Below are positions 1-5,437 of a DNA stretch of 7,390 bases, one piece after another (position 1 is the stretch's first letter; the number at the start of each line of letters is the position of its first letter). The stretch covers positions 1-7,390 of the forward strand of contig JAGAKC010000174.1 in assembly GCA_017848155.1 (NCBI GenBank). The letters run 5' to 3'. A model generated the notes under the pieces. It made no database searches and was not told the origin of the DNA. It saw only the letters and a program-made list of their open reading frames with translations. The stretch comes from Oscillospiraceae bacterium (GTDB taxonomy: Bacteria; Bacillota; Clostridia; Oscillospirales; Ruminococcaceae). The position numbers and the translations under genes are program-made.

Positions 1-558
1 ACCAGCGCTACAGTTTACGCTATACCTCACAACGCTACCTCAATAATCCCTACAGGCGTTAAGGCAGGTGCAGGTGATTCCAAGGTACAGGTAAAGTGGA
101 ACACAGTATACGGCGCAACTTCCTACAGAGTAATGGTATGGGACGGAACAAAGTGGACTGGCTACAACACCACTTCTTCATCTTACACGGTGAGAAATCT
201 CATAAATGGCAAGAAGTACGCATTTGTTGTAAAGGCTTACATCAACGGAGCATACTCCGATGTCAGCACGACGGTATATGCTACTCCCGTGGCAAATATC
301 GTTTCTTAGAATGTAAATACAACAGCAGGCGACGGCAAAACTGCCATTACATGGGACGCAGTTTCGTGAGCTACCAGATACGCAGTTTACAGCTACCTTG
401 ACGGTCAGTATACATTGCTTGACAGCAATGTAAAGGCTACGACCTACACGGCAACAGACCTCACGAATGGCACAGAGTACGGCTTCAAGGTAAAGGCATG
501 CGTAAACGGAAAATGGTCGGCAGCAAGCCTTATCTCCTATGCAACACCTACTGAATAA
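1..558 (+). pseudogene. Fibronectin type III repeat protein, C-terminal part, interrupted by two stops
   Basis: Frame 1 reads as about two fibronectin type III modules from the window edge to TAA at 556-558. The modules align with each other: KVQVKWNTVYGATSYRV in the first matches KTAITWDAVS-stop-ATRYAV in the second, and both end in a YATP linker. Such C-terminal FN3 arrays occur in secreted or surface proteins of gut Clostridia, where they act as spacers or binding modules; the N-terminal functional part is outside the window. The frame is broken by TAG at 307-309 and TGA at 367-369, with no frameshift: the FN3 sequence continues in the same frame after each. The TGA sits where the first repeat has Gly, so it is one base change from GGA. 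I read this as a recently inactivated gene. Readthrough or sequencing error are alternatives, but two different stop codons 60 bases apart make recoding unlikely. Confidence 0.8.
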
Positions 559-576
559 GCTTAACAGACAAAAGAT

Positions 577-599
577 CGGCTCTCCTTTTCGGAGAGCCG
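577..599. terminator. Intrinsic terminator hairpin, probably bidirectional
   Basis: A perfect 9-bp stem (CGGCTCTCC, 577-585, with GGAGAGCCG, 591-599) encloses a 5-base loop. It starts 18 bases after the stop of the FN3 gene. On the + strand the following T-run is weak (CTTTGCT). On the - strand the stem is followed by ATCTTTT, a better tract, so it also closes the truncated SpoVT-like gene that ends at 605. Confidence 0.8.
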
Positions 600-604
600 C
601 TTTG

Positions 605-796
605 CTATGTATTCAGACATCCTACGAGCCCGCACCACCAGCGGTTTCGGCGAGGGACAGAGCCAGTGCTTCGGAATGTAACAATGTGTTTTATGGAGTG
701 GTCGCCCTCACGGATGCGCATTGTTCTGCGTATCTCCTTAGGGATAACGATACGTCCGAGGTCATCGATCCTGCGGACGATTCCAGTAGCTTTCAT
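605..796 (-). pseudogene. SpoVT/AbrB-family transition regulator, truncated to its DNA-binding domain
   Basis: The reading frame starts at ATG 796-794, with AAGGA about 11 bases upstream. Residues 1-32 (starting MKATGIVRRIDDLGRIVIPK, then EIRRTMRIREGD) are a textbook SpoVT/AbrB swapped-hairpin DNA-binding domain. In this family the sequence normally continues with a PLEIF/Y-type strand and, in SpoVT, a GAF-like C-terminal domain, to about 180 residues. Here the match stops at about base 701, and the remaining 31 residues (HSIKHIVTF... to GCLNT) resemble nothing I know and are rich in Arg, Trp and Cys, as non-coding translation often is. The likely event is a deletion or replacement that removed the 3' part, leaving promoter, ribosome site and the domain start. 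A 63-residue peptide could still be made, and AbrB domains dimerise on their own, so residual DNA binding cannot be excluded. Confidence 0.75.
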
Positions 797-864
797 ATAT
801 CACAATTCCTTTCATAGAAAAAGTTGTTTTTATGTCTGCACAGATATTGTGTCCTCAGAGCGGG

Positions 865-893
865 AATATATTCATTGTTTCGACAATTTTCAA
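865..893 (-). promoter_or_regulatory. Sigma-A-type promoter of the truncated SpoVT-like gene, with a dyad in the spacer
   Basis: On the minus strand TTGAAA (893-888) and TATATT (870-865) are separated by exactly 17 bases. Transcription would begin near 858 and reach the ATG at 796 after a leader of about 60 bases. The spacer contains the dyad ATTGT-CGAA-ACAAT (887-874), placed where a bound repressor would block RNA polymerase. Identification is by inspection only. Confidence 0.5.
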
Positions 894-972
894 ATAATTA
901 TTGGCTTCATATCACTATTCAACGTAATTTAATGTTATTCCACCATTGATTACAATTAGAAATAGTAACGTT

Positions 973-1001
973 GAGCTGTTCGCCAAGATGGAGAACAGCT
1001 C
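973..1001 (-). terminator. Hairpin downstream of the ABC operon
   Basis: A perfect 9-bp stem, GAGCTGTTC (973-981) and GAACAGCTC (993-1001), with an 11-base loop lies 11 bases past the permease stop codon. The following minus-strand sequence (AACGTTACTATTTC) has only a poor T-run, so termination may be partial, or the hairpin may mainly protect the 3' end of the mRNA. Confidence 0.6.
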
Positions 1002-1012
1002 TCTTATAGTTA

Positions 1013-3262
1013 TTATTCTACATTTTTAAGCGCTGTATCCAGCGGTATCTTCTTCACACGACCGAACTGCATGAACGCTATCACAGCATAAGCCGCAATT
1101 CCCATAGCGATTATAGTAACATACACCGAAGCAGGAACTGAATATGGTATCCAGCCTGCGTATGCTGCGAATATCTCGGCGCACAGGATGCGCATGATAA
1201 CATCGACTATCGGCATAGTCAGAATAAACGATGCGATTACCACGATGCTGGTGGTGATGACGTAAAGTCCGCTTATTTCGCTGTTCGTGTAGCCGAGTAT
1301 CTTGGTCATGGAGATGGACTGCGCATTCTTTTCGATGATTATCTTGGAAAGCAGGTAGATTATCAGCATGAACATCACAAGTCCGAACCAGTAGAACATA
1401 TCGAACACCTCGCCCATGGAGTTGTTCATCTGTCTTGACAGCTTTGTAAAGTCGTCTATGGTCAGCTTGTTCATGATGTAGAGCTCGTCTATGTCGGTAA
1501 GCTCCTCGTCCGAGAAGTAGCCATTGAAGTAGTCCGCTTCGTTGCCGAACACCTCGTTGAAATAACTGCGCTCCATATACACTGCAAGGGTAGTGGGGCT
1601 GCCGCTGATTCCGTCAACAGTGAAGCTGTATTCCTTTGTACTGAACTCCTCTTTCATGGTCACAGTGTCGCCGATCTCTATGCTGTTTTTGGCAGCGAAT
1701 GCCTCGGAGATGTACACGCCCTCGCCAAATTCGATATCGAAATAGCTGCTGTTGCTGCTGATACCATAGATGGTCACAGCCTCGCTCTTGCGTCTGCCCT
1801 CAATAGTCATAAGGCCGCCTGCGCAGTATTTCTCGGCACTGTCGTTCTCAGTTTCAACGGGTGCTTTGAGTATGTACTGATAATCGCATATCATGTTTTC
1901 TGCGATAAGTGTTTCGTTGTTTTCCAGAAGCTTCGGGAAGCCCATTCCGAGCAGCAGTATCACGTTTGCAAGGAAGATTCCGACAACTATCATGATGTAG
2001 TTAGGCAGGTTCTGCAAAATTACTCTTATCCTGAAGCGGTGCATTATGCCTATCTTTGTATTGAGTCTGAGCGCCTTTTTCCTGCCGTTCTTTTTGAGGT
2101 CACGGCGGATGAATTTAAGCGGAGAAAGCCTCATCTTGCTGCTGAGGATAAAGAAATTTATAGCGATCATCAGCAGCACAGGAATAACAGTAGTCTGCAC
2201 GAATGCATCAACATTCCACAGGATATCGAACAGGGGCAGGCTGTAGTTTCCGTAGTAAATGCCCAGTGCTACTTCTACAAACAGTGTGTAGCCCACGATG
2301 TTTCCGATAACTGCCGAAATGAGCGTTACAAGTGCAGGCATTGAAAGATAGTGCCTGATAAGCTCGCCGCGGGTGTAGCCTGAGGCTCTCAGTGTGCCGA
2401 TAACATTAGCCTCCTTGGTGATGGTGTTTGAGGTGGTTATCGCCATGATAAACGCAAGTATTGCAATAACTACATACAGGAATGTGATAAAGGTAACTCT
2501 GTCTCTGCCCGTGTCATCGCCTACGAACTGTATCGCCTGATTGGTGTAGGCGGGCACGAAGCGAGTAAGCATAGCCTTTTCCGAGATAGTTTCAAGCATG
2601 CTCTCGGCACGATCCTTTGCATCAAGGTCATCGGCAGGCTTGTCGTTGTATGTCCATGCATAGTTGTAGTTAAGTCCCGCATCATCAAACTCGTCAAAGC
2701 CTTGTTCTGTCATGACCGCAACGCCGAAGCTGAACGCCTCAAACAGCGTATCAGTGGGACTCTGATACAAAGCGCTGTAGTCGGAAAGCGCCACAAGTCC
2801 CGTAACAGTAAGCTTTCTGCCGTCAACTGACAACACATCTCCGACCTTGATGGAGTGGTTGTCGGCATACATACGGTCAATAGCTATTTCGTTTACCGAA
2901 GAGGGGAGAGCTCCCTCGTTTACGCCGACCCTGTTTACTTCCTCACGAAGCTTGTAGATACGCAGTGTGCTGTCGATATCATCGGTCTCACGGTCTTTGT
3001 AGAAGTTCTCGTAGACCTCTGCGCCCTCGCCACTTATCGCGTCGAGCAAGGCGTTGTCTGCAATGGTAACAGTGGTGAAATTTCCGTCCTCGATGTTGTA
3101 TTTGACAAAGCTGTCGTTGTAGGCTGTGATAAGGCTCTTTGACGCAACCAGAAAGCCCGATACAAAGCCGATAACTATCACCATGAAAATGAATATGATG
3201 ATGTATTTTCCCGCGTCGCTCTTAAGCTCACGGGGAAGTCGTCTGATAAGAGGATCTCTCAT
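1013..3262 (-). CDS. FtsX/MacB-type ABC transporter permease (749 aa)
   Basis: This is the membrane partner of the adjacent ATPase. Hydrophobic segments lie at about residues 20-42, 256-278, 305-333, 355-374, 421-443, 617-641, 665-690 and 708-732. This gives two copies of the FtsX plan: one helix, a large extracytoplasmic domain (about 45-255 and 445-615), then three helices. Each half carries the short cytoplasmic coupling stretch typical of the family (EANVIGTLRASGYTRGEL near 284-301 and AQSISMTKILGYTNSEI near 647-663). In this family the helices do not form a classical import channel; ATP hydrolysis drives movement of the outer domains for export of lipids, peptides or drugs, or for signalling. 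The start at 3262 has a strong AAGGAGG (3275-3269) that overlaps the TAA of the ATPase gene, so the two are translationally close. The substrate cannot be read from sequence. The upstream manganese riboswitch hints at a metal link, which is inference. Confidence 0.9.
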   Translation of the reverse strand: MRDPLIRRLPRELKSDAGKYIIIFIFMVIVIGFVSGFLVASKSLITAYNDSFVKYNIEDGNFTTVTIADNALLDAISGEGAEVYENFYKDRETDDIDSTLRIYKLREEVNRVGVNEGALPSSVNEIAIDRMYADNHSIKVGDVLSVDGRKLTVTGLVALSDYSALYQSPTDTLFEAFSFGVAVMTEQGFDEFDDAGLNYNYAWTYNDKPADDLDAKDRAESMLETISEKAMLTRFVPAYTNQAIQFVGDDTGRDRVTFITFLYVVIAILAFIMAITTSNTITKEANVIGTLRASGYTRGELIRHYLSMPALVTLISAVIGNIVGYTLFVEVALGIYYGNYSLPLFDILWNVDAFVQTTVIPVLLMIAINFFILSSKMRLSPLKFIRRDLKKNGRKKALRLNTKIGIMHRFRIRVILQNLPNYIMIVVGIFLANVILLLGMGFPKLLENNETLIAENMICDYQYILKAPVETENDSAEKYCAGGLMTIEGRRKSEAVTIYGISSNSSYFDIEFGEGVYISEAFAAKNSIEIGDTVTMKEEFSTKEYSFTVDGISGSPTTLAVYMERSYFNEVFGNEADYFNGYFSDEELTDIDELYIMNKLTIDDFTKLSRQMNNSMGEVFDMFYWFGLVMFMLIIYLLSKIIIEKNAQSISMTKILGYTNSEISGLYVITTSIVVIASFILTMPIVDVIMRILCAEIFAAYAGWIPYSVPASVYVTIIAMGIAAYAVIAFMQFGRVKKIPLDTALKNVE

Positions 3263-3273
3263 GCCGCACCTCC

Positions 3274-3972
3274 TTACCAGTCAAGCTCTTCGGCAGAGAT
3301 CCTTGACTCGTTCACGCGGTTGCTGCGCACCATTCCGTCACGGAGCTTTATCACCCTGTCAGCCATGTTCTTGATAGCGTCGTTGTGCGTTACCATTACA
3401 ACGGTGTTGCCGTATTTTCTGTTCACTTCCTCGATAAGCTTCAGTATCTCCTTTGAGGTCCTGTAGTCGAGCGCGCCTGTAGGCTCATCGCAAAGGAGAA
3501 TATCGGGATTTTTGATTATCGCACGTCCGATGGCGGTGCGCTGCTGCTGACCGCCCGAGAGCTGATTCGGGAGCTTATGGCGGTGCTCGTAAAGTCCGAG
3601 AGTATGCAGAAGCTCGTCCACATCAAGCGGAGCGTCGCTGAGGTAAGCGCCCACCTCGATGTTCTCCTTGATGTTGAGATTAGGGATAAGATTGTACATC
3701 TGGAAGATGTAGCCGAGGTGCTTTCTGCGGTAGAGCGTAAGCGCCTTTTCGTTCATATCTGCGGTCTTTTCGCCGCCGATGCTTATGTAGCCGCTGTCTG
3801 CGTTGTCGATACCTCCGATGATGTTGAGCAGTGTGGATTTTCCCGAGCCTGATGGGCCTAGCAGTACGCAGAACTCTCCCTTTTCGATGCCGAGGTCAAT
3901 GCCTTTCAGCACCTCTGTTCTGCTGTCGCCCTCGCCGAAGCCCTTTCTGATATTGCTGATCTCCAGAAACAT
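3274..3972 (-). CDS. ABC transporter ATP-binding protein, MacB/LolD type (232 aa)
   Basis: This is a cytoplasmic nucleotide-binding subunit that powers the FtsX-like permease downstream. Counting from the chosen Met, it has Walker A GPSGSGKST (39-47), Q-loop Gln91 (in IFQMYNLIPNL), signature LSGGQQQR (138-145), Walker B ILLCDEP (158-164) with catalytic Glu163, a D-loop in the following TGALD, and switch His196. All key residues are present, and length and order are normal for the MacB/LolD/BceA group. Start: the frame is open to ATG at 4026, but that lies inside a terminator hairpin. ATG at 3984 directly abuts the GAAAGGA ribosome site (3990-3984). ATG at 3972 has about 11 bases of spacing and begins with MFLEISNIRK as in relatives, so it is preferred. 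The permease gene starts 11 bases after its stop, making a two-gene operon. Confidence 0.93.
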   Translation of the reverse strand: MFLEISNIRKGFGEGDSRTEVLKGIDLGIEKGEFCVLLGPSGSGKSTLLNIIGGIDNADSGYISIGGEKTADMNEKALTLYRRKHLGYIFQMYNLIPNLNIKENIEVGAYLSDAPLDVDELLHTLGLYEHRHKLPNQLSGGQQQRTAIGRAIIKNPDILLCDEPTGALDYRTSKEILKLIEEVNRKYGNTVVMVTHNDAIKNMADRVIKLRDGMVRSNRVNESRISAEELDW

Positions 3973-4000
3973 AGTAGTTACCATCCTTTCTTTTATCAAC

Positions 4001-4032
4001 AAAAAAACCGAGTATTGCCAAAGCAACCTCGG
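4001..4032 (-). terminator. Second intrinsic terminator, just upstream of the ATPase gene
   Basis: On the minus strand CCGAG (4032-4028) pairs with CTCGG (4012-4008). Inside it TTGC pairs with GCAA, and seven T residues follow (4007-4001). It lies 15 bases past the riboswitch terminator's T-run and 28 bases before the ATPase start codon, so the operon must be transcribed through it. This suggests attenuation rather than an end of transcription. The 3' half (GCAATAC, 4018-4012) is perfectly complementary to GTATTGC (4098-4092) just after the aptamer. Confidence 0.75.
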
Positions 4033-4047
4033 TCGGTACTATACAGG

Positions 4048-4106
4048 AAAAAATAAAGACTCCATGTACAGCACGGTCTAAAGCCGTTTTCGCAATACAT
4101 GAGTCT
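4048..4106 (-). terminator. Riboswitch expression-platform terminator
   Basis: On the minus strand AGACTCATGTA (4106-4096) pairs with TACATGGAGTCT (4068-4057) with one bulged base, and TTATTTTTT follows (4056-4048). An inner ACGG/CCGT hairpin fills the loop. The 5' arm contains CTCAT (4103-4099), the 3' strand of aptamer helix P1. The terminator and the closed aptamer therefore exclude each other, which predicts transcription on when ligand is bound. Confidence 0.85.
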
Positions 4107-4200
4107 CGTTGTTTAAGACAAGCCAGACAGCCTAAGCTATCAGTATGTTGACTTGCCACGCAGCTTGCTTATAAGCCTGCGCCACTACTCCCTCATCAGG
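4091..4200 (-). promoter_or_regulatory. yybP-ykoY (manganese) riboswitch aptamer
   Basis: The minus strand carries the conserved core of the yybP-ykoY class: P1 ATGAG (4196-4192) directly followed by GGAGTAG (4191-4185), an internal GTCAACATACT segment (4152-4142), and CGAGA directly before the P1 partner CTCAT (4103-4099). Supporting helices can be drawn by hand: CGCAG/CTGCG (4181-4177 with 4163-4159), GCAAGTC/GGCTTGT (4156-4150 with 4124-4118, including wobbles), and GATAGC/GCTGTC around a TTAG loop (4141-4126). This class binds Mn2+ at the junction of two docked legs and usually turns on Mn export or related genes. Here it stands between a strong promoter and an ABC exporter operon. I am fairly sure of the class; a covariance search would settle it. 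Confidence 0.85.
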
Positions 4201-4219
4201 ATTATTCTGTTGTACCTGT

Positions 4220-4248
4220 ATTATAGCGTTTTTTTCAGTGCTTGTCAA
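4220..4248 (-). promoter_or_regulatory. Consensus sigma-A promoter of the riboswitch-ABC operon
   Basis: On the minus strand a perfect TTGACA (4248-4243) and a perfect TATAAT (4225-4220) are separated by exactly 17 bases. Transcription should start near 4213, about 13 bases before the riboswitch aptamer. Such a strong promoter fits control exerted mainly in the leader. Just upstream, AACAAA-C-TTTGTT (4257-4269) is a small dyad of unknown meaning. Confidence 0.9.
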
Positions 4249-4307
4249 TACCTCAAAACAAACTTTGTTGAAGTTAAGCAAAATTTTGTAACTGTCAGAT
4301 ATGCCCA

Positions 4308-4323
4308 GTTAGTTAAAACTAAC
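4308..4323. repeat. Perfect 16-bp palindrome, possible regulator site
   Basis: GTTAGTTAAAACTAAC has two 7-base arms around AA. It lies about 60 bases upstream of the -35 box of the riboswitch promoter and downstream of the P-type ATPase remnant's terminator. The TTAG...CTAA form resembles sites used by DtxR/MntR-type metalloregulators, but this is resemblance only. At this distance it would not block the ABC promoter directly. Confidence 0.4.
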
Positions 4324-4328
4324 AATAA

Positions 4329-4350
4329 TTCTCTTCTTCGTGTAAGAGAA
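4329..4350. repeat. Small hairpin TTCTCTT/AAGAGAA
   Basis: Seven-base perfect arms (4329-4335 and 4344-4350) surround an 8-base loop. It lies between the ATPase-remnant terminator and the palindrome at 4308. There is no clear T-run and no gene in this stretch; it may be a secondary terminator element or chance. Confidence 0.3.
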
Positions 4351-4354
4351 GACA

Positions 4355-4393
4355 ATAAAACAAAATGCCGTGACCGAATTGTACCGATCACGG
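4355..4393 (-). terminator. Intrinsic terminator of the P-type ATPase remnant
   Basis: On the minus strand CCGTGATCG (4393-4385) pairs with CGGTCACGG (4376-4368), with one T-G pair, and a T-rich CATTTTGTTTTATT follows. It begins 27 bases after the stop of the ATPase fragment. It would insulate the downstream riboswitch promoter from readthrough. Confidence 0.75.
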
Positions 4394-4419
4394 TATTTGA
4401 TGTTATCGTTTGTACTTGT

Positions 4420-4563
4420 TTAACGATCATCTTCCAACAGCGCCGTCATGCTCTTCATACAGATAGCAATGGTAGAGCCGTTGTGAAGCAGTGCCGACAT
4501 TGACGGTGAAATGACTCCGCCAAAGCCGAGCAGAAGAAGCGCCGTATTAAATCCCACGATATT
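4420..4563 (-). pseudogene. Heavy-metal P-type ATPase, C-terminal remnant
   Basis: The minus strand from about 4563 to TAA 4422-4420 translates to NIVGFNTALLLLGFGGVISP followed by SMSALLHNGSTIAICMKSMT and ALLEDDR. This is the last membrane helix and tail of P1B-type (heavy-metal translocating) ATPases, where an ALLHN-ST-S-MT-LL pattern is usual. Everything upstream is missing: reading back from Asn (4563-4561), a stop appears at 4572-4570, and the sequence there instead reads as a protein tail on the other strand. More than 600 residues, including the DKTGT phosphorylation site and the ion-binding CPC-like motif, are lost. It has no start codon of its own and keeps only its terminator. P1B pumps export or import Cu, Zn, Cd, Co or Mn; the ion cannot be told from this piece. 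Confidence 0.8.
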
Positions 4564-4670
4564 ATGCTGCTATGGTGCGTATTGAGGCAGCTGTTTCAAA
4601 ACTATCAACCGAAGATGCGTCTGAACTTGCAAATATCGTAGAGAAAATAGCTAATCTTAAACGGCCATAA
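4563..4670 (+). pseudogene. Short C-terminal tail of an unidentified protein
   Basis: An open stretch ends at TAA 4668-4670. From the internal ATG at 4572 it gives 32 residues, MVRIEAAVSKLSTEDASELA then NIVEKIANLKRP, an amphipathic charged helix like the last helix of small helix-turn-helix regulators such as the MarR group. That likeness is weak. There is no ribosome site before the ATG, and the upstream frame enters the P-type ATPase remnant on the other strand, with a stop at 4548-4550. I read it as the 3' end of a gene joined to the ATPase remnant by a deletion near 4560. Confidence 0.4.
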
Positions 4671-4682
4671 TTGAGTGCCTTA

Positions 4683-4723
4683 AATGATATTTTATTCTGT
4701 CATCAGAAGAATAATATATCATT
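4683..4723 (+). terminator. Long AT-rich hairpin
   Basis: AATGATATTTTATTCT (4683-4698) pairs with AGAATAATATATCATT (4708-4723) with a single mismatch, around a 9-base loop, 13 bases after the stop of the 4563-4670 fragment. TTTTCTG follows on the + strand. It could be an AT-rich terminator of the lost gene or a binding dyad upstream of the DUF1016 promoter. Confidence 0.45.
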
Positions 4724-4745
4724 TTCTGTGGTGTAGGTATAATTA

Positions 4746-4774
4746 TTGACATTATGAGAATGATGTGATAAACT
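4746..4774 (+). promoter_or_regulatory. Probable promoter for the DUF1016 remnant
   Basis: A perfect TTGACA (4746-4751) and TAAACT (4769-4774, 4 of 6 matches) are separated by 17 bases. The start would fall near 4781, about 37 bases before the ATG at 4818. A second TATAAT-like box (4738-4743) overlaps it but has no evident -35. No clear promoter is seen between this one and the 640-residue gene at 5438, so it may still serve that gene. Confidence 0.5.
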
Positions 4775-4817
4775 TATGGTATTGAGATCAGGCATAACAC
4801 TAAAAAAGGCGGTCAAA

Positions 4818-5376
4818 ATGAGTAACGAGCTTATGAACCCTGTTATCAGCGAGATCAAAGGTATACTAGACGCTGCGAGGCAGAATGTTGCAAGAACTGT
4901 AAACAACGAACTTCTCCTCGCATACTGGAAGATCGGAGAGATCATTGTGCGCTATGAGCAGAACGACAATGTTCGTGCAGCGTATGGTGACTGAAAAGGA
5001 AGCAGTCAACTCAAATTGGTCTGTTCGCGAGATGAAACGCCAGATAAACACCTCACTGTATGAGCGCCTGCTGCTTTCAAAGGGTGAGTTCAACAAGGAA
5101 CAGGTGCTTTCGCTTGCTGCAAATGGTATTGAGATCGCAGAGCCTGCTGATATTATTAAAGATCCTTACGTTTTTGAATTTCTCGGTATTCCTGAGGATA
5201 AGCCCATCGGAATAATTCTCTGCACTGACAAGGACGCTCTTACTGCGGAATATGCGCTTGGTGGACTATCAAGCAATATCTTCGCTTCAAAGTACACTTA
5301 CTACATTCCTCAAAAGGAACAGCTTATAGCAGAGGTTGAAAAGGTTATAAACCGATGGCATGAGAATAATAAGTAA
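4818..5376 (+). pseudogene. DUF1016/YhcG-type PDDEXK nuclease gene with two internal deletions
   Basis: The start at 4818 follows AAGGCGG. The first 57 residues (MSNELMNPVISEIKGILDAA ... IVRYEQNDNVRAAYG) are the N-terminal domain of the DUF1016 family. After about base 4989 the match resumes in another frame at TEKEAVNSNWSVREMKRQIN, far further into the family, so a segment of roughly 70 residues is missing and the frame is shifted. The new frame runs through SLYERLLLS and DIIKDPYVFEFLGIPE, then jumps near 5191-5202 straight to DKPIGIILCTDKD and SSNIFASKYTYYIP, the normal C-terminus. The skipped part normally holds the PDDEXK catalytic core (DLVFYN and a V-L-I-D-LK motif), so nuclease activity is gone. 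An intact member is about 340-370 residues. DUF1016 genes are often found near restriction-modification and other defence genes. Confidence 0.88.
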
Positions 5377-5437
5377 CATCGGCTTATCAGACGAATACAG
5401 ATGTGTTACAGGAATAAAAACAAGGACGGAACAGAAA

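Noticed and set aside
539..932. Plus-strand open frames opposite the SpoVT-like gene
   Set aside because: They are antisense to clear AbrB-domain coding sequence or to the terminator, without plausible start signals.
3972..4026. Upstream starts for the ATPase at 4026 and 3984
   Set aside because: The first lies inside terminator 2 and the second abuts the ribosome site with no spacing. ATG 3972 matches the usual family start.
3896..4159. 87-residue open frame on the minus strand over the riboswitch leader
   Set aside because: It runs through the aptamer and both terminators and overlaps the ATPase start in another frame. The RNA structure explains the sequence better, and no ribosome site or protein likeness is seen.
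4153..4503. 116-residue plus-strand open frame across the control region
   Set aside because: It lies antisense to the riboswitch, promoter and P-type ATPase remnant, with low-complexity translation and no ribosome site.
5360..5437. N-terminal extension of the 640-residue protein from ATG 5360
   Set aside because: It overlaps the end of the DUF1016 frame, lacks a ribosome site, and the extra 26 residues have no domain character. ATG 5438 has AAGGA upstream.
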